A stretch of 64,000 bases of DNA from Lysobacter capsici (GCF_018732085.1 NZ_CP076103.1:2170001-2234000); one strand, 5' to 3'. Numbered from the stretch's first letter, positions 53,835 through 62,938 are shown. Numbers and translations are program-made. The notes: generated by a model not told the origin, from the letters alone.

Positions 53835-56468
53835 ATGAAGACCACCACTGAAATCCGCAGCGATTTCCTCGAGTTTTTTCGGGGCAAAGGCCACACCATC
53901 GTGCCGTCGGCACCGTTGGTGCCTGCCAACGACCCGACGTTGCTGTTCACCAACTCGGGCATGGTGCAGTTCAAGAACGTATTCCTCGGCAGCGAGAAGC
54001 CGGGCTACGTACGCGCGTCCGACGTGCAGCGCTGCTTGCGCGCCGGCGGCAAGCACAATGACCTCGACCAGGTCGGCTACACCGCGCGTCACCACACCTT
54101 CTTCGAAATGCTCGGCAACTGGTCGTTCGGCGACTACTTCAAGGACGACGCGATCGTCTGGGCCTGGGAGCTGCTGACCAAGGTCTGGGGTCTGGCGCCC
54201 GAGCGCCTGCTGGTCACGGTCTACCAGACCGACGACGAAGCCTTCGACATCTGGAACAAGAAGATCGGCGTGCCGGCCGAACGCATCGTTCGCATCGGCG
54301 ACAACAAGGGCGCGCCGTTCGCTTCCGACAATTTCTGGCAGATGGCCGACACCGGCCCCTGCGGCCCGTGCACCGAGATCTTCTACGACCACGGCGATCA
54401 CATCGCCGGCGGCCCGCCGGGTTCGCCCGACGAGGACGGCGATCGTTTCATCGAGATCTGGAACCTGGTGTTCATGCAGTTCGACCGCCAGCCCGACGGC
54501 ACGCTGCTGCCGTTGCCGGCGCCGTGCGTCGACACCGGCATGGGCCTGGAGCGTCTGGCGGCGGTGCTGCAGGGCGTGCATGGCAACTACGAAATCGACC
54601 TGTTCCGCCACCTGATCGCCGCGGCGGCCAAGTACACCCACACCGACGACCTGGACAACAAATCGCTGCGCGTGATCGCCGATCACATCCGCGCGTGTTC
54701 GTTCCTGATCGTCGACGGCGTGCTGCCGTCGAACGACGGCCGCGGCTACGTGCTGCGCCGGATCATCCGCCGCGCACTGCGCCACGGCTGGATGCTCGGC
54801 CAGAAGGGCGTGTTCTTCCACAAGCTGGTGCCGGCGCTGGTCGAGGTGATGGGCGATGCCTATCCCGAGCTGACCGCCAAGCGCGAGTTCGTCGAAGCCG
54901 CGCTGGCCGCCGAAGAAGAGCGTTTCGCCGCGACCCTGGATTCGGGCATGCGCATCTTCGACGAGATCGCCGCGCGCTCGCAGGGCGTGATTGCCGGCGC
55001 CGACGCGTTCAAGCTCTACGACACCTACGGTTTTCCGGCCGACCTCACCGCCGACATCGCGCGCGAGCGCGGCCTGTCGGTCGACATGGCCGGTTTCGAA
55101 GTCGAGATGGAAGAGCAGCGACGCAGGGCGCGCGAAGCCGGCACGTTCGGCAACAAAACCTCGATGCCGGCCGAACTGGCCGCGCAGCTCGCCCCGACCG
55201 AATTCCTCGGCTACGACCGCCTGACCGACGGCGGCCTGCAAGTGCTCGCGCTGCTGCGCGACGGCGTGCCGGTCGAGGAGTTCCGGGTCGGCGACGAAGG
55301 CGTGGTGATCCTCGACCGCACCCCGTTCTACGCCGAAAGCGGCGGCCAGGTCGGCGACAGCGGCGAGCTCGACGAAGCCGGCACCCGCTTCGTGGTCGAC
55401 GACACCCAGAAATTCGCCGGCCAGTTCCACGGCCACATCGGCAGGCTCACCGCCGGCACCCTCAAGCGCGGCGACCGCGTCCTGGGCGCCGTCGACGAAG
55501 CCCGCCGCAGCGCGACCGTGCTCAACCATTCGGCGACCCACCTGCTGCACGCGGCCCTGCGCCGCCTGCTCGGCGACCACGTGACCCAGAAGGGCTCGCT
55601 GGTCGCACCGGACCGCCTGCGTTTCGATTTCTCGCACTTCAACCCGCTGACCGACGCCGAGCTCGCCCAGATCGAGCGCCAGGTCAACGCCGACGTGCGG
55701 CGCAATTACGAAGCCGAAGTCCACCAGATGGGCATGCAAGAAGCCATCGACTTCGGCGCCATGGCGTTGTTCGGCGAGAAGTACGGCGACCGCGTGCGCG
55801 TGCTGCGCATGGGCGAGGCCTCGACCGAGTTGTGCGGCGGCACCCACGTGACCCGCACCGGCGACATCGGTCTGTTCAAGATCGTCGCCGAAAGCGGCGT
55901 CCAGGCCGGCGTGCGCCGGATCGAGGCGCTGACCGGGCAGGGCGCGCTGGACTATGTCACCCAGGAGGAGCAGTGCCTGGAGCAGGCCGCGCGCCTGCTG
56001 GGCGGCAATGCCGGCGACGTGGCCGACAAGCTGCGCGCGCTGCTGGACCGGCAGAAGAAGCTCGAGCGCGAGCTCGAGTCGATCAAGGCCAAGGCCGCCT
56101 CTGGCGCCGCCTCGGACCTGGCCGGCTCGGCGGCGGACATCGGCGGGGTCAAGCTGGTAGCGACCCGGCTGGAAGGATTTGATGCCAAGGCGTTGCGCGA
56201 GGCGGTGGATCGCCTCAAGCAGCAGCTTGGCGACGCGGTGATCGTGCTGGCGGGTGCCAGCGACGGTAAGGCGGCCCTGGTCGCCGGAGTGAACGGAAGC
56301 GCGGTTGGCAAGGTCAAAGCGGGAGAACTACTCGCGCATGTGGCCGGTCAGATCAATGGTAAAGGCGGCGGCCGTCCGGACATGGCGCAGGGCGGTGGCG
56401 ATGACGGCCCGGCCCTGGTCCAGGCTCTTGCGGGCGTTGCGCAGTGGGTTGAGAGTAAGCTTGTGTGA
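53835..56468 (+). CDS. alaS: Alanyl-tRNA synthetase
   Basis: 877-residue class II synthetase. Motif 1-3 core lies in the first 250 residues (FTNSGMVQFKNVFLG, FFEMLGNWSFGDYFK, GMGLERLAAVLQG). The editing domain carries NHSATHLLHAALRRLLGDHV and the CGGTHV zinc motif, and the C-terminal C-Ala domain includes NGKGGGRPDMAQGGG. Length is standard. The start MKTTTEIRSDF is preferred to an upstream Met that adds 28 atypical residues. It lies between recX and csrA, a gene order common in gammaproteobacteria. Confidence 0.98.
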   Translation: MKTTTEIRSDFLEFFRGKGHTIVPSAPLVPANDPTLLFTNSGMVQFKNVFLGSEKPGYVRASDVQRCLRAGGKHNDLDQVGYTARHHTFFEMLGNWSFGDYFKDDAIVWAWELLTKVWGLAPERLLVTVYQTDDEAFDIWNKKIGVPAERIVRIGDNKGAPFASDNFWQMADTGPCGPCTEIFYDHGDHIAGGPPGSPDEDGDRFIEIWNLVFMQFDRQPDGTLLPLPAPCVDTGMGLERLAAVLQGVHGNYEIDLFRHLIAAAAKYTHTDDLDNKSLRVIADHIRACSFLIVDGVLPSNDGRGYVLRRIIRRALRHGWMLGQKGVFFHKLVPALVEVMGDAYPELTAKREFVEAALAAEEERFAATLDSGMRIFDEIAARSQGVIAGADAFKLYDTYGFPADLTADIARERGLSVDMAGFEVEMEEQRRRAREAGTFGNKTSMPAELAAQLAPTEFLGYDRLTDGGLQVLALLRDGVPVEEFRVGDEGVVILDRTPFYAESGGQVGDSGELDEAGTRFVVDDTQKFAGQFHGHIGRLTAGTLKRGDRVLGAVDEARRSATVLNHSATHLLHAALRRLLGDHVTQKGSLVAPDRLRFDFSHFNPLTDAELAQIERQVNADVRRNYEAEVHQMGMQEAIDFGAMALFGEKYGDRVRVLRMGEASTELCGGTHVTRTGDIGLFKIVAESGVQAGVRRIEALTGQGALDYVTQEEQCLEQAARLLGGNAGDVADKLRALLDRQKKLERELESIKAKAASGAASDLAGSAADIGGVKLVATRLEGFDAKALREAVDRLKQQLGDAVIVLAGASDGKAALVAGVNGSAVGKVKAGELLAHVAGQINGKGGGRPDMAQGGGDDGPALVQALAGVAQWVESKLV

Positions 56469-56612
56469 ATGGCGAACAGTGACTTCTATCGCTTGCGACC
56501 GGGTTTGACCGGTCGCTAAGATGGTTCACGTTTGTGTACAAATTGAAGCATTCTTCCTGATGGAAAAGAATGCCAACGCCGGTACTGCGGTCCCGGCTCG
56601 AGGAGGTTTTCA

Positions 56613-56816
56613 ATGCTGATCCTGACGCGTCGCGTCGGCGAAACCCTGATGATCGGCGACTCGGTGACCGTCACCGTGCTCGGCGTCAAGGGCAACCAGG
56701 TGCGTATCGGTATTACCGCGCCCAAAGATGTCGCAGTCCATCGCGAAGAGATCTATCAGCGCATCCAGCGGGGTGAGGACGCGTCGGACGATTCTGGTAA
56801 AAACGCGGGCGGCTGA
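56613..56816 (+). CDS. csrA: Carbon storage regulator, mRNA-binding protein
   Basis: 67-residue post-transcriptional regulator (RsmA in pseudomonads). MLILTRRVGETLMIGD and GVKGNQVRIGI, with the RNA-contacting R44-type region near VHREEIYQRI, are nearly invariant in the family. GAGGAGG eight bases before the ATG is a strong start signal and itself contains the GGA that CsrA binds, so autorepression is plausible. In Xanthomonadaceae it influences secondary metabolism and virulence factors, so it may act on the PTM cluster; this link is inference. Confidence 0.97.
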   Translation: MLILTRRVGETLMIGDSVTVTVLGVKGNQVRIGITAPKDVAVHREEIYQRIQRGEDASDDSGKNAGG

Positions 56817-56838
56817 TAAAAAAAGTTGGCCGCAAGCG

Positions 56839-56867
56839 TTGCTGTAAAACGGGTGAGCCGTTATGCT
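56839..56867 (+). promoter_or_regulatory. Promoter of tRNA-Ser
   Basis: TTGCTG, a 17-nt spacer and TATGCT, ending 26 bases before the tRNA. Confidence 0.6.
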
Positions 56868-56893
56868 TCCCGCCCGCATTGCTTCATCGATGC

Positions 56894-56986
56894 GGAGAGT
56901 TGCCCGAGAGGCTGAAGGGGCTCCCCTGCTAAGGGAGTATAGGGTCAAAAGCTCTATCGAGGGTTCGAATCCCTCACTCTCCGCCA
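56894..56986 (+). tRNA. tRNA-Ser(GCU)
   Basis: 93-nt class II tRNA. The acceptor GGAGAGT pairs with ACTCTCC, followed by discriminator G and encoded CCA. The anticodon stem CTCCC/GGGAG encloses loop CTGCTAA (anticodon GCT). A long variable arm and T-loop GTTCGAATC are present. Confidence 0.97.
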
Positions 56987-56996
56987 GTTGTAAAAG

Positions 56997-57021
56997 AAGC
57001 CGCCAACGGCGGCTTTTCTTT
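56997..57021 (+). terminator. Intrinsic terminator after tRNA-Ser
   Basis: AAGCCGCC-AAC-GGCGGCTT stem-loop followed by TTCTTT, ten bases past the tRNA. Confidence 0.9.
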
Positions 57022-57076
57022 GCGGATTCGTCGAATTCGGTACCGACGGAAAAGCAAAAAAACGGTTTGAAAAATG

Positions 57077-57105
57077 TTGACGATGTGCGGTTTTATCGTC
57101 ATAAT
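57077..57105 (+). promoter_or_regulatory. Promoter of tRNA-Arg
   Basis: TTGACG, a 17-nt spacer and CATAAT. The predicted start falls a few bases before the tRNA at 57117. Confidence 0.75.
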
Positions 57106-57116
57106 TTTCCAACTAG

Positions 57117-57193
57117 GCGCCCGTAGCTCAGCTGGATAGAGCACCAGGCTACGAACTTGGGGGTCGGAGGTTCGAATCCTTCCGGGCGCGCCA
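57117..57193 (+). tRNA. tRNA-Arg(ACG)
   Basis: 77-nt tRNA. The acceptor GCGCCCG pairs with CGGGCGC, followed by discriminator G and encoded CCA. The anticodon loop CTACGAA in stem CCAGG/CTTGG gives anticodon ACG (read as ICG after editing). Confidence 0.97.
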
Positions 57194-57201
57194 CTACAAA
57201 G

Positions 57202-57236
57202 AAACCCGGCAATCGAAAGATTGCCGGGTTTTTCTT
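57202..57236 (+). terminator. Intrinsic terminator after tRNA-Arg
   Basis: AAACCCGGCAATC, GAAA loop and GATTGCCGGGTTT form a 13-bp stem followed by a T-rich run. Strong. Confidence 0.95.
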
Positions 57237-57457
57237 TGCGTCGGATCCTTATCCAGGACAGCCCTTCTTTGTTTGCGCCGGGTTTCTCCGCGCCGGGTTT
57301 CTGTACGCATTCGCGGGATCCGCGCCTCGGCCGAGCCTCGCAGTTGCGGGATCTCAGCGATATCGCACGCGTGTTCATCCTCTGTCGTTCTCGTGCGTTC
57401 GCTGCGATGGTGACCGTTTGACCTCACTGCCTCGAACGTCTGTCGCAGTCGGGAATT

Positions 57458-57522
57458 CGCGGTCGCGGCTCGCGCCGCTCCTACAGTCGCCCCCTGTAGG
57501 AGCGGCGCGAGCCGCGACCGCG
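57458..57522. repeat. REPIN-like perfect hairpin
   Basis: Two 29-nt arms (57458-57486 and 57494-57522) are exact reverse complements around a 7-nt spacer TCGCCCC; the right arm starts CTGTAGGAGCGGCGCGAGCC. The 57237-57868 interval holds this element, the single arm at 57674 and no supported gene. Confidence 0.93.
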
Positions 57523-57673
57523 TGACCGCGCTGACGTCGGAAGCTCGCCGCGACAACGTGACCGCGCTGACGCCGAAAGCCCGTCGCAGCCGCGTCGGTT
57601 GACCCCGGCAAGATGCCGGATCGTCGTAGCGATGAATTCCTGGCCGCACTTCGCGCAACCTCACGGTCGCCCT

Positions 57674-57701
57674 TGTGGGAGCGGCGCAAGCCGCGACCGC
57701 G
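57674..57701. repeat. Single REP-like arm, TGGGAGCGGCGCAAGCCGCG
   Basis: A lone copy of the arm of the 57458 family, without an inverted partner. Confidence 0.75.
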
Positions 57702-57868
57702 CTACAGCGGCTACATCGTAGGCCTGTCGCGGCAGGCGCCAGATGATCCCAGTCGCGGCATGGTTCGTCGCGATGGCTCGTCCGCGTTCAACGCGCACGC
57801 CAATTCCGCGGCCGCCTCATGCGGCCGCATACTCCGCAGCTTCGGCCTGCCAGGAAAACGCCGCCGCC

Positions 57869-58216
57869 ATGAACGCGATCATCGCCATCCATCCGTACAA
57901 GGCCCACGGCATGTGGGTCTTCGACGACGCGGCCGTCGGCTTGAGCCAGGAGCCCTTCGTGTCCGGGGCCGACGACATCATCGAGCGCATGGCCGCGGCC
58001 ATCGACAACGCCGCGGACGGCTTCACCTTGTTGTTCTCGCCGCAGCCATTTCCCGGTTTCCAGCTCGAACTGGACTGGCAGCGCGCCGATCTGAGCGGCA
58101 ACTGGTATCGCTGCGAATCGATCGGCATGGAAGGCTGGCTGTGTCCGGCGTTGCTGCGCTATTTCGAGTCGCCGCCGCCGAAGTTGCATGCGCAGTTTCG
58201 CGCCAAGAGAGGCTGA
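57869..58216 (+). CDS. Small conserved hypothetical protein (possibly DUF6717)
   Basis: 115 residues, soluble, without signal peptide. Opens MNAIIAIHPYKAHGMWVFDD and continues VGLSQEPFVSGADDIIERM, a pattern I associate with DUF6717-type proteins, with modest certainty. FTLLFSPQPFPGFQLELDW and CPALLRYFESPPPKL complete a compact alpha/beta protein. AGGAAA lies 12 bases upstream. Function unknown; flanked by repeat-rich DNA on both sides. Confidence 0.75.
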   Translation: MNAIIAIHPYKAHGMWVFDDAAVGLSQEPFVSGADDIIERMAAAIDNAADGFTLLFSPQPFPGFQLELDWQRADLSGNWYRCESIGMEGWLCPALLRYFESPPPKLHAQFRAKRG

Positions 58217-58343
58217 CGGAGGGGCGTGACCGGATTTGCGGCCGCGGACGCCGCGGCGGTGCGGTTGTGGTGATGCCTAACGTCTATCGCGGCTGAGGCC
58301 GACTGATTCCATCTGCATCGAATTTTCGTCGCAATCAAGAATT

Positions 58344-58408
58344 CGTGGCTGCAGCTTGCGTCGCTCCTGCAGTCGCCTTCTGTAGGAGCGGCGCGAGCCG
58401 CGACCGCG
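58344..58408. repeat. Degenerate REPIN of the 57458 family
   Basis: The right arm 58380-58408 is intact (CTGTAGGAGCGGCGCGAGCC start). The left arm 58344-58372 has several mismatches. The rest of 58217-58584 contains only a further decayed arm near 58493-58520. Confidence 0.85.
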
Positions 58409-58584
58409 TGGTTGCGCTGACGTCGAAAGTCTGTGGCGGCTGCGGCTGGGCGATTCCAATGGTATCGAGCGTCCGTCGTAGTCGTGAGTTCGCGGTCGCA
58501 GCTTGCGCAGTTCCTACAGTCGCGTTATGCGGGAGCGTTGCAGGCGGCGATCGCAACGTTGCGGGCTCACTGCGCGATTGCGGC

Positions 58585-59316
58585 TCATCGCGTCTCGATG
58601 AACCGTAATCCCACGCCGGGTTCGGTCGCGATATAGCGCGGCGCGGCCGCGTCGTCGCCGAGTTTGTGGCGCAGTTTGCCGACCAGGATGCGCAGGTAAT
58701 GGGTGTCCTCCTGATGGGTCGGGCCCCACAGTTCGCGCAGCAACTGCGGCTGGGTGACCACGCGGCCGGCGTGCTGGACCAGCATCGCCAGCAGCGCGTA
58801 TTCCTTGCGCGCGAGCACGACCGGTTCGCCGTGCAGGTGGACTTCGCGCCGGGCCAGATCGATGCGCAACTGGCCGTCGTCGAACACCGGCAGGATTTCG
58901 CCCTGCGGGCCGTGCGCGCGTAGCAGGGCGCGTACGCGCGCCATCAGCTCCTGCACGCCGAAGGGTTTGGTCACGTAGTCGTTGGCGCCGCCGTCGAGCG
59001 CGGCGACCTTCTCGGCCTCGCTGGAACGCACGGTCAGCAGGATCACCGGCACGCTCGACCACTGGCGCAGCTCGCGCAACACATCGAAGCCGTCGCGATC
59101 GGGCAGGCCCAGGTCGAGGATCACCAGATCGGCGCCGCGCGTGGCCAGGCTCTCCAGGCCGCCGTTGCCGTGTTCGGCCAGCTCGACCGCGTAGCCCTGC
59201 GCGCGCAGGGCGATGTCGAGGAACTTGCGGATCTGCGGTTCGTCGTCGATCACCAACACGCGCGCGGGCGGCGTGGCGGCCGGTGGCTGTGGGTGCGTGG
59301 CGTGGTCTTCGATCAT
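58585..59316 (-). CDS. kdpE: KDP operon response regulator
   Basis: 243-residue OmpR/PhoB-class regulator. The receiver domain has the phosphoacceptor Asp in LVILDLGLPDRDG, preceded by DDEPQIRKFLDIAL; the C-terminal winged helix contains RELWGPTHQEDTHYLRI. It activates kdp expression under K+ limitation or osmotic stress. The ATG overlaps the kdpD stop (ATGA), so the two are coupled. Confidence 0.96.
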   Translation of the reverse strand: MIEDHATHPQPPAATPPARVLVIDDEPQIRKFLDIALRAQGYAVELAEHGNGGLESLATRGADLVILDLGLPDRDGFDVLRELRQWSSVPVILLTVRSSEAEKVAALDGGANDYVTKPFGVQELMARVRALLRAHGPQGEILPVFDDGQLRIDLARREVHLHGEPVVLARKEYALLAMLVQHAGRVVTQPQLLRELWGPTHQEDTHYLRILVGKLRHKLGDDAAAPRYIATEPGVGLRFIETR

Positions 59317-62027
59317 GAGGCGGGCGCCGCGACGGGTTCGATGGGCGGCAGGGTAATGCGGATCGTGGTGCCGCGGCGACCTTGTTCGTCGGCCAGGCCG
59401 GGCAGGGCGACCACGCTGCCGCCGTGGGCGCCGATCATGCCCTGGCAGATCGCCAGGCCCAGGCCGGTGCCCTGGCGGCCGCGATCGCCGCGCTCGACGC
59501 TGTAGAACATGTCGAAGATGCGCGCGCGTTCGTCCTCGGGAATGCCCGGGCCGCGGTCGCTGACGTCGATGCGCAGGACCTGCTCGGTGGCCGCGCCGGG
59601 CTCGGCGTCGACCCGGCGCGCGTCGATCACCACCGCCGCGTCGGGCGGCGAGAACTTCACCGCGTTCTCGAGCACGTTGAACAACGCCTGTTCGATCAGC
59701 GCCGGATGCACCCAGATCGGGCCGAGCCCGGCTTGCAGGCGCACGTCGAAGCGCGCGCGCGGCTCGTAGCGTTGCAGGCGGGTGACCGCCGAGCCGATCA
59801 GTTCGTCCACGCCGATCCAGTCGCGATTGAGCGCCAGCCCGCCGTGGCCGAGCCGGGTCATGTCGAGCAGGTTCTGGATGTAGCGATCCAGTCGCTCGCC
59901 TTCGATGCGGATGGTTTCCAGCAGGCTGTGGCGGTCCTCGCGCGGCATCGCCTCGGCGTAGTGATCCAGGCTGCTGGCCGCGCCGATGATCGAAGCCAGC
60001 GGCGAGCGCAGATCGTGCGAGACCGACGACAGCAGCGCCGAGCGCAGCCGCTCGGTCTCGCCGCTGACCCGCGAGTCTTCCAGGTCGGCGACCAGGCGCG
60101 TGCGCAGGATCGCCTGCGCGATATCGTCGGTCATCGCTTCGGCTAAGCGGCGTTGTTCCGCGCCCAATCGCGTCAACGAAGACGGAAAACGCAGGCCGAC
60201 TACGCCGGCCGCCGGCGCATCGGCCGAGCTGTCGCCCTTGAGCGGCAACAGCCACCACTCCGATCCGGCCAGGGTGTCGGTGTAGCGGCCGGCGGACTGG
60301 CGATGCTTCAAGCTCCAGTCGGCGGCGGCGCGATCCTTGTCGCTCATCTCCGGCAACTGTTCGCCGCGCAGCGGCGCCGCGCCGATGTAGACGAAGGCTT
60401 CCACGCCGAGCGAACGCTTGAGCGCCTTGCGTCCGGCATGCACGACCTGGCCCACGTCGGCGGCGGTGGCCAGTTCGCGGCCGAGGGTTTGCAGTTCGGT
60501 CGCGTGCGCGTTGGACGCGCGCAGCGCCAGCACCTGCATGCGCAGCTTCGAGGCCAGGCGTCCGGCGACCAGCGCCGCGGCCAGGAACAGCAGCACCGTC
60601 GCCACGCCCTGGCGCGCGCCGATCAGCAAGGTGTAGCGCGGTTCGATGAAGAAGAAGTTGTAGGCCAGGAAGCACAGCACCGAGGCGATCACCGCCGCGG
60701 TCATGCGGGTGCGCGCGGCGACCACCACCACCGCGACGATGAAGATTAGCGACAGGTCGCCCAGGCCGATCCAGCGTTCGGCGACCCAGGCCAGCGCGGT
60801 GGCGAAGGTCGCGGCCACCACGGCCAGGCCCGCATCGCTGCGGGTCAGCAGGCCGCGCAGCCGGCCGCCGCTGTCGCGCAGCGAGCGGCGCGCACGCGCG
60901 CGCGCTTCCGGGGTGCTGACGATGGTGAGTTCGTAATGCGCGCCGCGCTGGATCAGTTGCTGGGTCAGCGTGCGGTTGACCATGCGCGCGAGCGGACGTT
61001 CGCGGGTGCGGCCGAGCACGATGGTCGACACGCCGGCGCGTTCGGCATGGTCGAGCAGGGCATCGACCACGCTATTGCCGTGCAGCACCACCGCTTCGCC
61101 GCCGAGCCGGCGTGCGAGCGCGAAGGCGCGGTCGAGTTCGGACTGGCGCGCTTCGGCCGGCGCGTCGCCGGCCTGGACCGTGACCACGATCCACGGCGAA
61201 TCGCGGCGTTCGGCGATGCGGCGCGCGACCCGCACCAGGTATTCGGACTGGCCCAGGCCGTCGATCGCGACCAACACCGCGCGTCGCAGCGGCACCCCGG
61301 GCAGGCCGCGCGCGGTCTGCGCCTCGCGCAGATCGCTGTCGACGCGGTCGGCGGCGGTCTGCATCGCCAGTTCGCGCAGCGCGGTCAGGTTGGACGGCGA
61401 GAAGAACGCCTGCAGCGCATGCGCAGCTTGTTCGGGCACGTAGACCTTGCCCTGTTGCAGGCGTTCGATCAGCTCGCGCGGCGGCAGATCGACCAGCACG
61501 ATATCGCGCAGGCGGTCGAACAGCGCATCGGGAACGGTCTCGCTGACCCGCACACCGGTGATGCGATGGATGACGTCGTTGAGGCTTTCCAGGTGCTGGA
61601 TGTTGATCGTGGTGTAGACGTCGATGCCGGCGTCGAGCAGTTCGAGCACATCCTGCCAGCGCCGTTCGTGGCGGCTGCCCGGCGCGTTGCGGTGAGCGAG
61701 TTCGTCGACCAGGGCGACCTTGGGCTTGCGCGCCAGCAGCGCGTCGAGGTCCATTTCCTCGAGCGTGCGGTCCTGGTACTCCAGGCGTTTGCGCGGCAGC
61801 ACGTCGAGGCCCTCGACCAGGGCGAGGGTTTCGGCGCGGCCGTGGGTTTCGACGATGCCGACCACCACGTCGATGCTGCGGCGCTGCAGTTCGCGGGCGC
61901 GGCCGAGCATGGTGTAGGTCTTGCCGACGCCGGGCGCGGCGCCCAGGAAGATGGTCAGGCGACCGGCGCCCTGGCGTTGCAGTTCGCCCATGAGGGCATC
62001 GGCTTGGGCGCTGCGGGGGTCGGTCAT
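59313..62027 (-). CDS. kdpD: Osmosensitive K+ channel histidine kinase
   Basis: 904-residue sensor kinase. The N-terminal KdpD domain has Walker A GAAPGVGKTYTM, followed by a universal-stress-protein-like domain and four membrane helices (LSLIFIVAVVVVAARTRM and neighbours). A GAF-like domain and HisKA with the phosphorylated His in SSVSHDLRSPL follow, then HATPase motifs (NAVKFSPPD, DRGPGIPEDE, GTGLGLAICQGM). Full length. Its start is 930 bp from kdpC, separated by a large inverted repeat and a terminator, so kdpDE probably has its own promoter. Confidence 0.97.
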   Translation of the reverse strand: MTDPRSAQADALMGELQRQGAGRLTIFLGAAPGVGKTYTMLGRARELQRRSIDVVVGIVETHGRAETLALVEGLDVLPRKRLEYQDRTLEEMDLDALLARKPKVALVDELAHRNAPGSRHERRWQDVLELLDAGIDVYTTINIQHLESLNDVIHRITGVRVSETVPDALFDRLRDIVLVDLPPRELIERLQQGKVYVPEQAAHALQAFFSPSNLTALRELAMQTAADRVDSDLREAQTARGLPGVPLRRAVLVAIDGLGQSEYLVRVARRIAERRDSPWIVVTVQAGDAPAEARQSELDRAFALARRLGGEAVVLHGNSVVDALLDHAERAGVSTIVLGRTRERPLARMVNRTLTQQLIQRGAHYELTIVSTPEARARARRSLRDSGGRLRGLLTRSDAGLAVVAATFATALAWVAERWIGLGDLSLIFIVAVVVVAARTRMTAAVIASVLCFLAYNFFFIEPRYTLLIGARQGVATVLLFLAAALVAGRLASKLRMQVLALRASNAHATELQTLGRELATAADVGQVVHAGRKALKRSLGVEAFVYIGAAPLRGEQLPEMSDKDRAAADWSLKHRQSAGRYTDTLAGSEWWLLPLKGDSSADAPAAGVVGLRFPSSLTRLGAEQRRLAEAMTDDIAQAILRTRLVADLEDSRVSGETERLRSALLSSVSHDLRSPLASIIGAASSLDHYAEAMPREDRHSLLETIRIEGERLDRYIQNLLDMTRLGHGGLALNRDWIGVDELIGSAVTRLQRYEPRARFDVRLQAGLGPIWVHPALIEQALFNVLENAVKFSPPDAAVVIDARRVDAEPGAATEQVLRIDVSDRGPGIPEDERARIFDMFYSVERGDRGRQGTGLGLAICQGMIGAHGGSVVALPGLADEQGRRGTTIRITLPPIEPVAAPAS

Positions 62028-62189
62028 GGGGGAATTGTGCGCTGGGTGGGTGAGGGGTGTGTAGTGATGGGAGGTGGGGTTTTGGGCGGCGGCGGTTTTC
62101 GGTCGGGAGCTGAGTGTTGTTGCGCGGTATTTGGTTGTCGCTGTCCAGGCCGCGCAAGATGTTTTTTTTTGCCGTTGCCGTTGCTTTCA

Positions 62190-62800
62190 GTTTTAAGCCC
62201 GAAGCCGCGCAGTTCATCCAGCGCTGCGGAGCCCCTAAATCGCGTTAGCAAAAGCACACCCGGAGGGCGGCGCGCATGGATGCGCGCCGCGCGCCACCGG
62301 GACATGGATGTCCCGTGTGGCGCGTGCCTGCGTCGGCATCGCTCTTGCGGGCTCTTGATTCACAAAAAAGCGTTTTTCTTTGGTTACCTTTCTTTTGTCG
62401 CTTTAGACAAAAGAAAGTAACTCGGCCGCTTGCGGACGAAAGCCGTTGATCTTGCCTCTGGCTTCACAGGCTCTTAAAAGCTTCAAAGCTTTGAAGCTTT
62501 TGAAGCTGCAAGCAAGATCAAAAGCTTCCGCCACTAAAGCGGCGGGTAACTTTCTTTTGTCCAGAGCCACAAAAGTCCGCCTGGATTCCCTTCGGTCAAA
62601 AGTCACCAAAGAAAAAGGCGTTCCTGTTTCGAATCAAGAGCCGCGCGATCGGTGCTTGCGCAGGCATGCGCCACACGGGACATCCATGTCCCGGTGGCGC
62701 ACGGCGTGCATCCTGCACGCCGCCCTCCGGGTGTGCTTTTGCTAACGCGAGTTCACGGCCTCGCAGTGCTGGATGAACTGCGTTGCTTCAGGCTCAAGCC
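62190..62800. repeat. ~0.6-kb imperfect inverted repeat between kdpC and kdpD
   Basis: The left arm (about 62190-62425) contains in order CGCAGTTCATCCAGC, GCGTTAGCAAAAGCACACCC, GGAGGGCGGCG, CACCGGGACATGGATGTCCC, CTCTTGATTC, TTTTTCTTTGGT and GACAAAAGAAAGT. The complement of each reappears in reverse order in the right arm (about 62545-62800). A 26-bp palindrome sits in the middle. No transposase or gene is inside. The element fills most of the 930-bp gap. Confidence 0.92.
62476..62501. repeat. Perfect 26-bp palindrome at the centre of the inverted repeat
   Basis: AAAAGCTTCAAAG followed by its exact complement CTTTGAAGCTTTT, with further pairing of flanking GCAAGATC-like bases. It can extrude as a cruciform. 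Confidence 0.95.
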
Positions 62801-62848
62801 AAAGCCAAAGCCAAAGCCAAAGCCACAGCCACAGCCACAGCCACAGCC
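62795..62848. repeat. Hexanucleotide tandem repeat (AAAGCC then ACAGCC)
   Basis: One CAAGCC, four AAAGCC and four ACAGCC units in direct succession, followed by decayed AAAGGC/GGAAGC copies. Confidence 0.93.
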
Positions 62849-62912
62849 AAAGGCGGAAGCGGAAGCCGGAACTATTGACGAAACCGAACGCGAACCTCGG
62901 TGACTACAACGG

Positions 62913-62938
62913 CAAAGCCCCGCATCGAAGCGGGGCCT
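62913..62938 (-). terminator. Terminator-like hairpin after kdpC
   Basis: On the minus strand GCCCCGC-TTCGAT-GCGGGGC followed by TTTG, about 20 bases past the kdpC stop. The short T-run makes it moderate, but position and stem are right. Confidence 0.7.

Noticed and set aside
62190..62800. Long inverted repeat read as an insertion sequence
   Set aside because: No transposase or remnant of one lies between the arms and no target-site duplication is evident, so it is listed only as a repeat.
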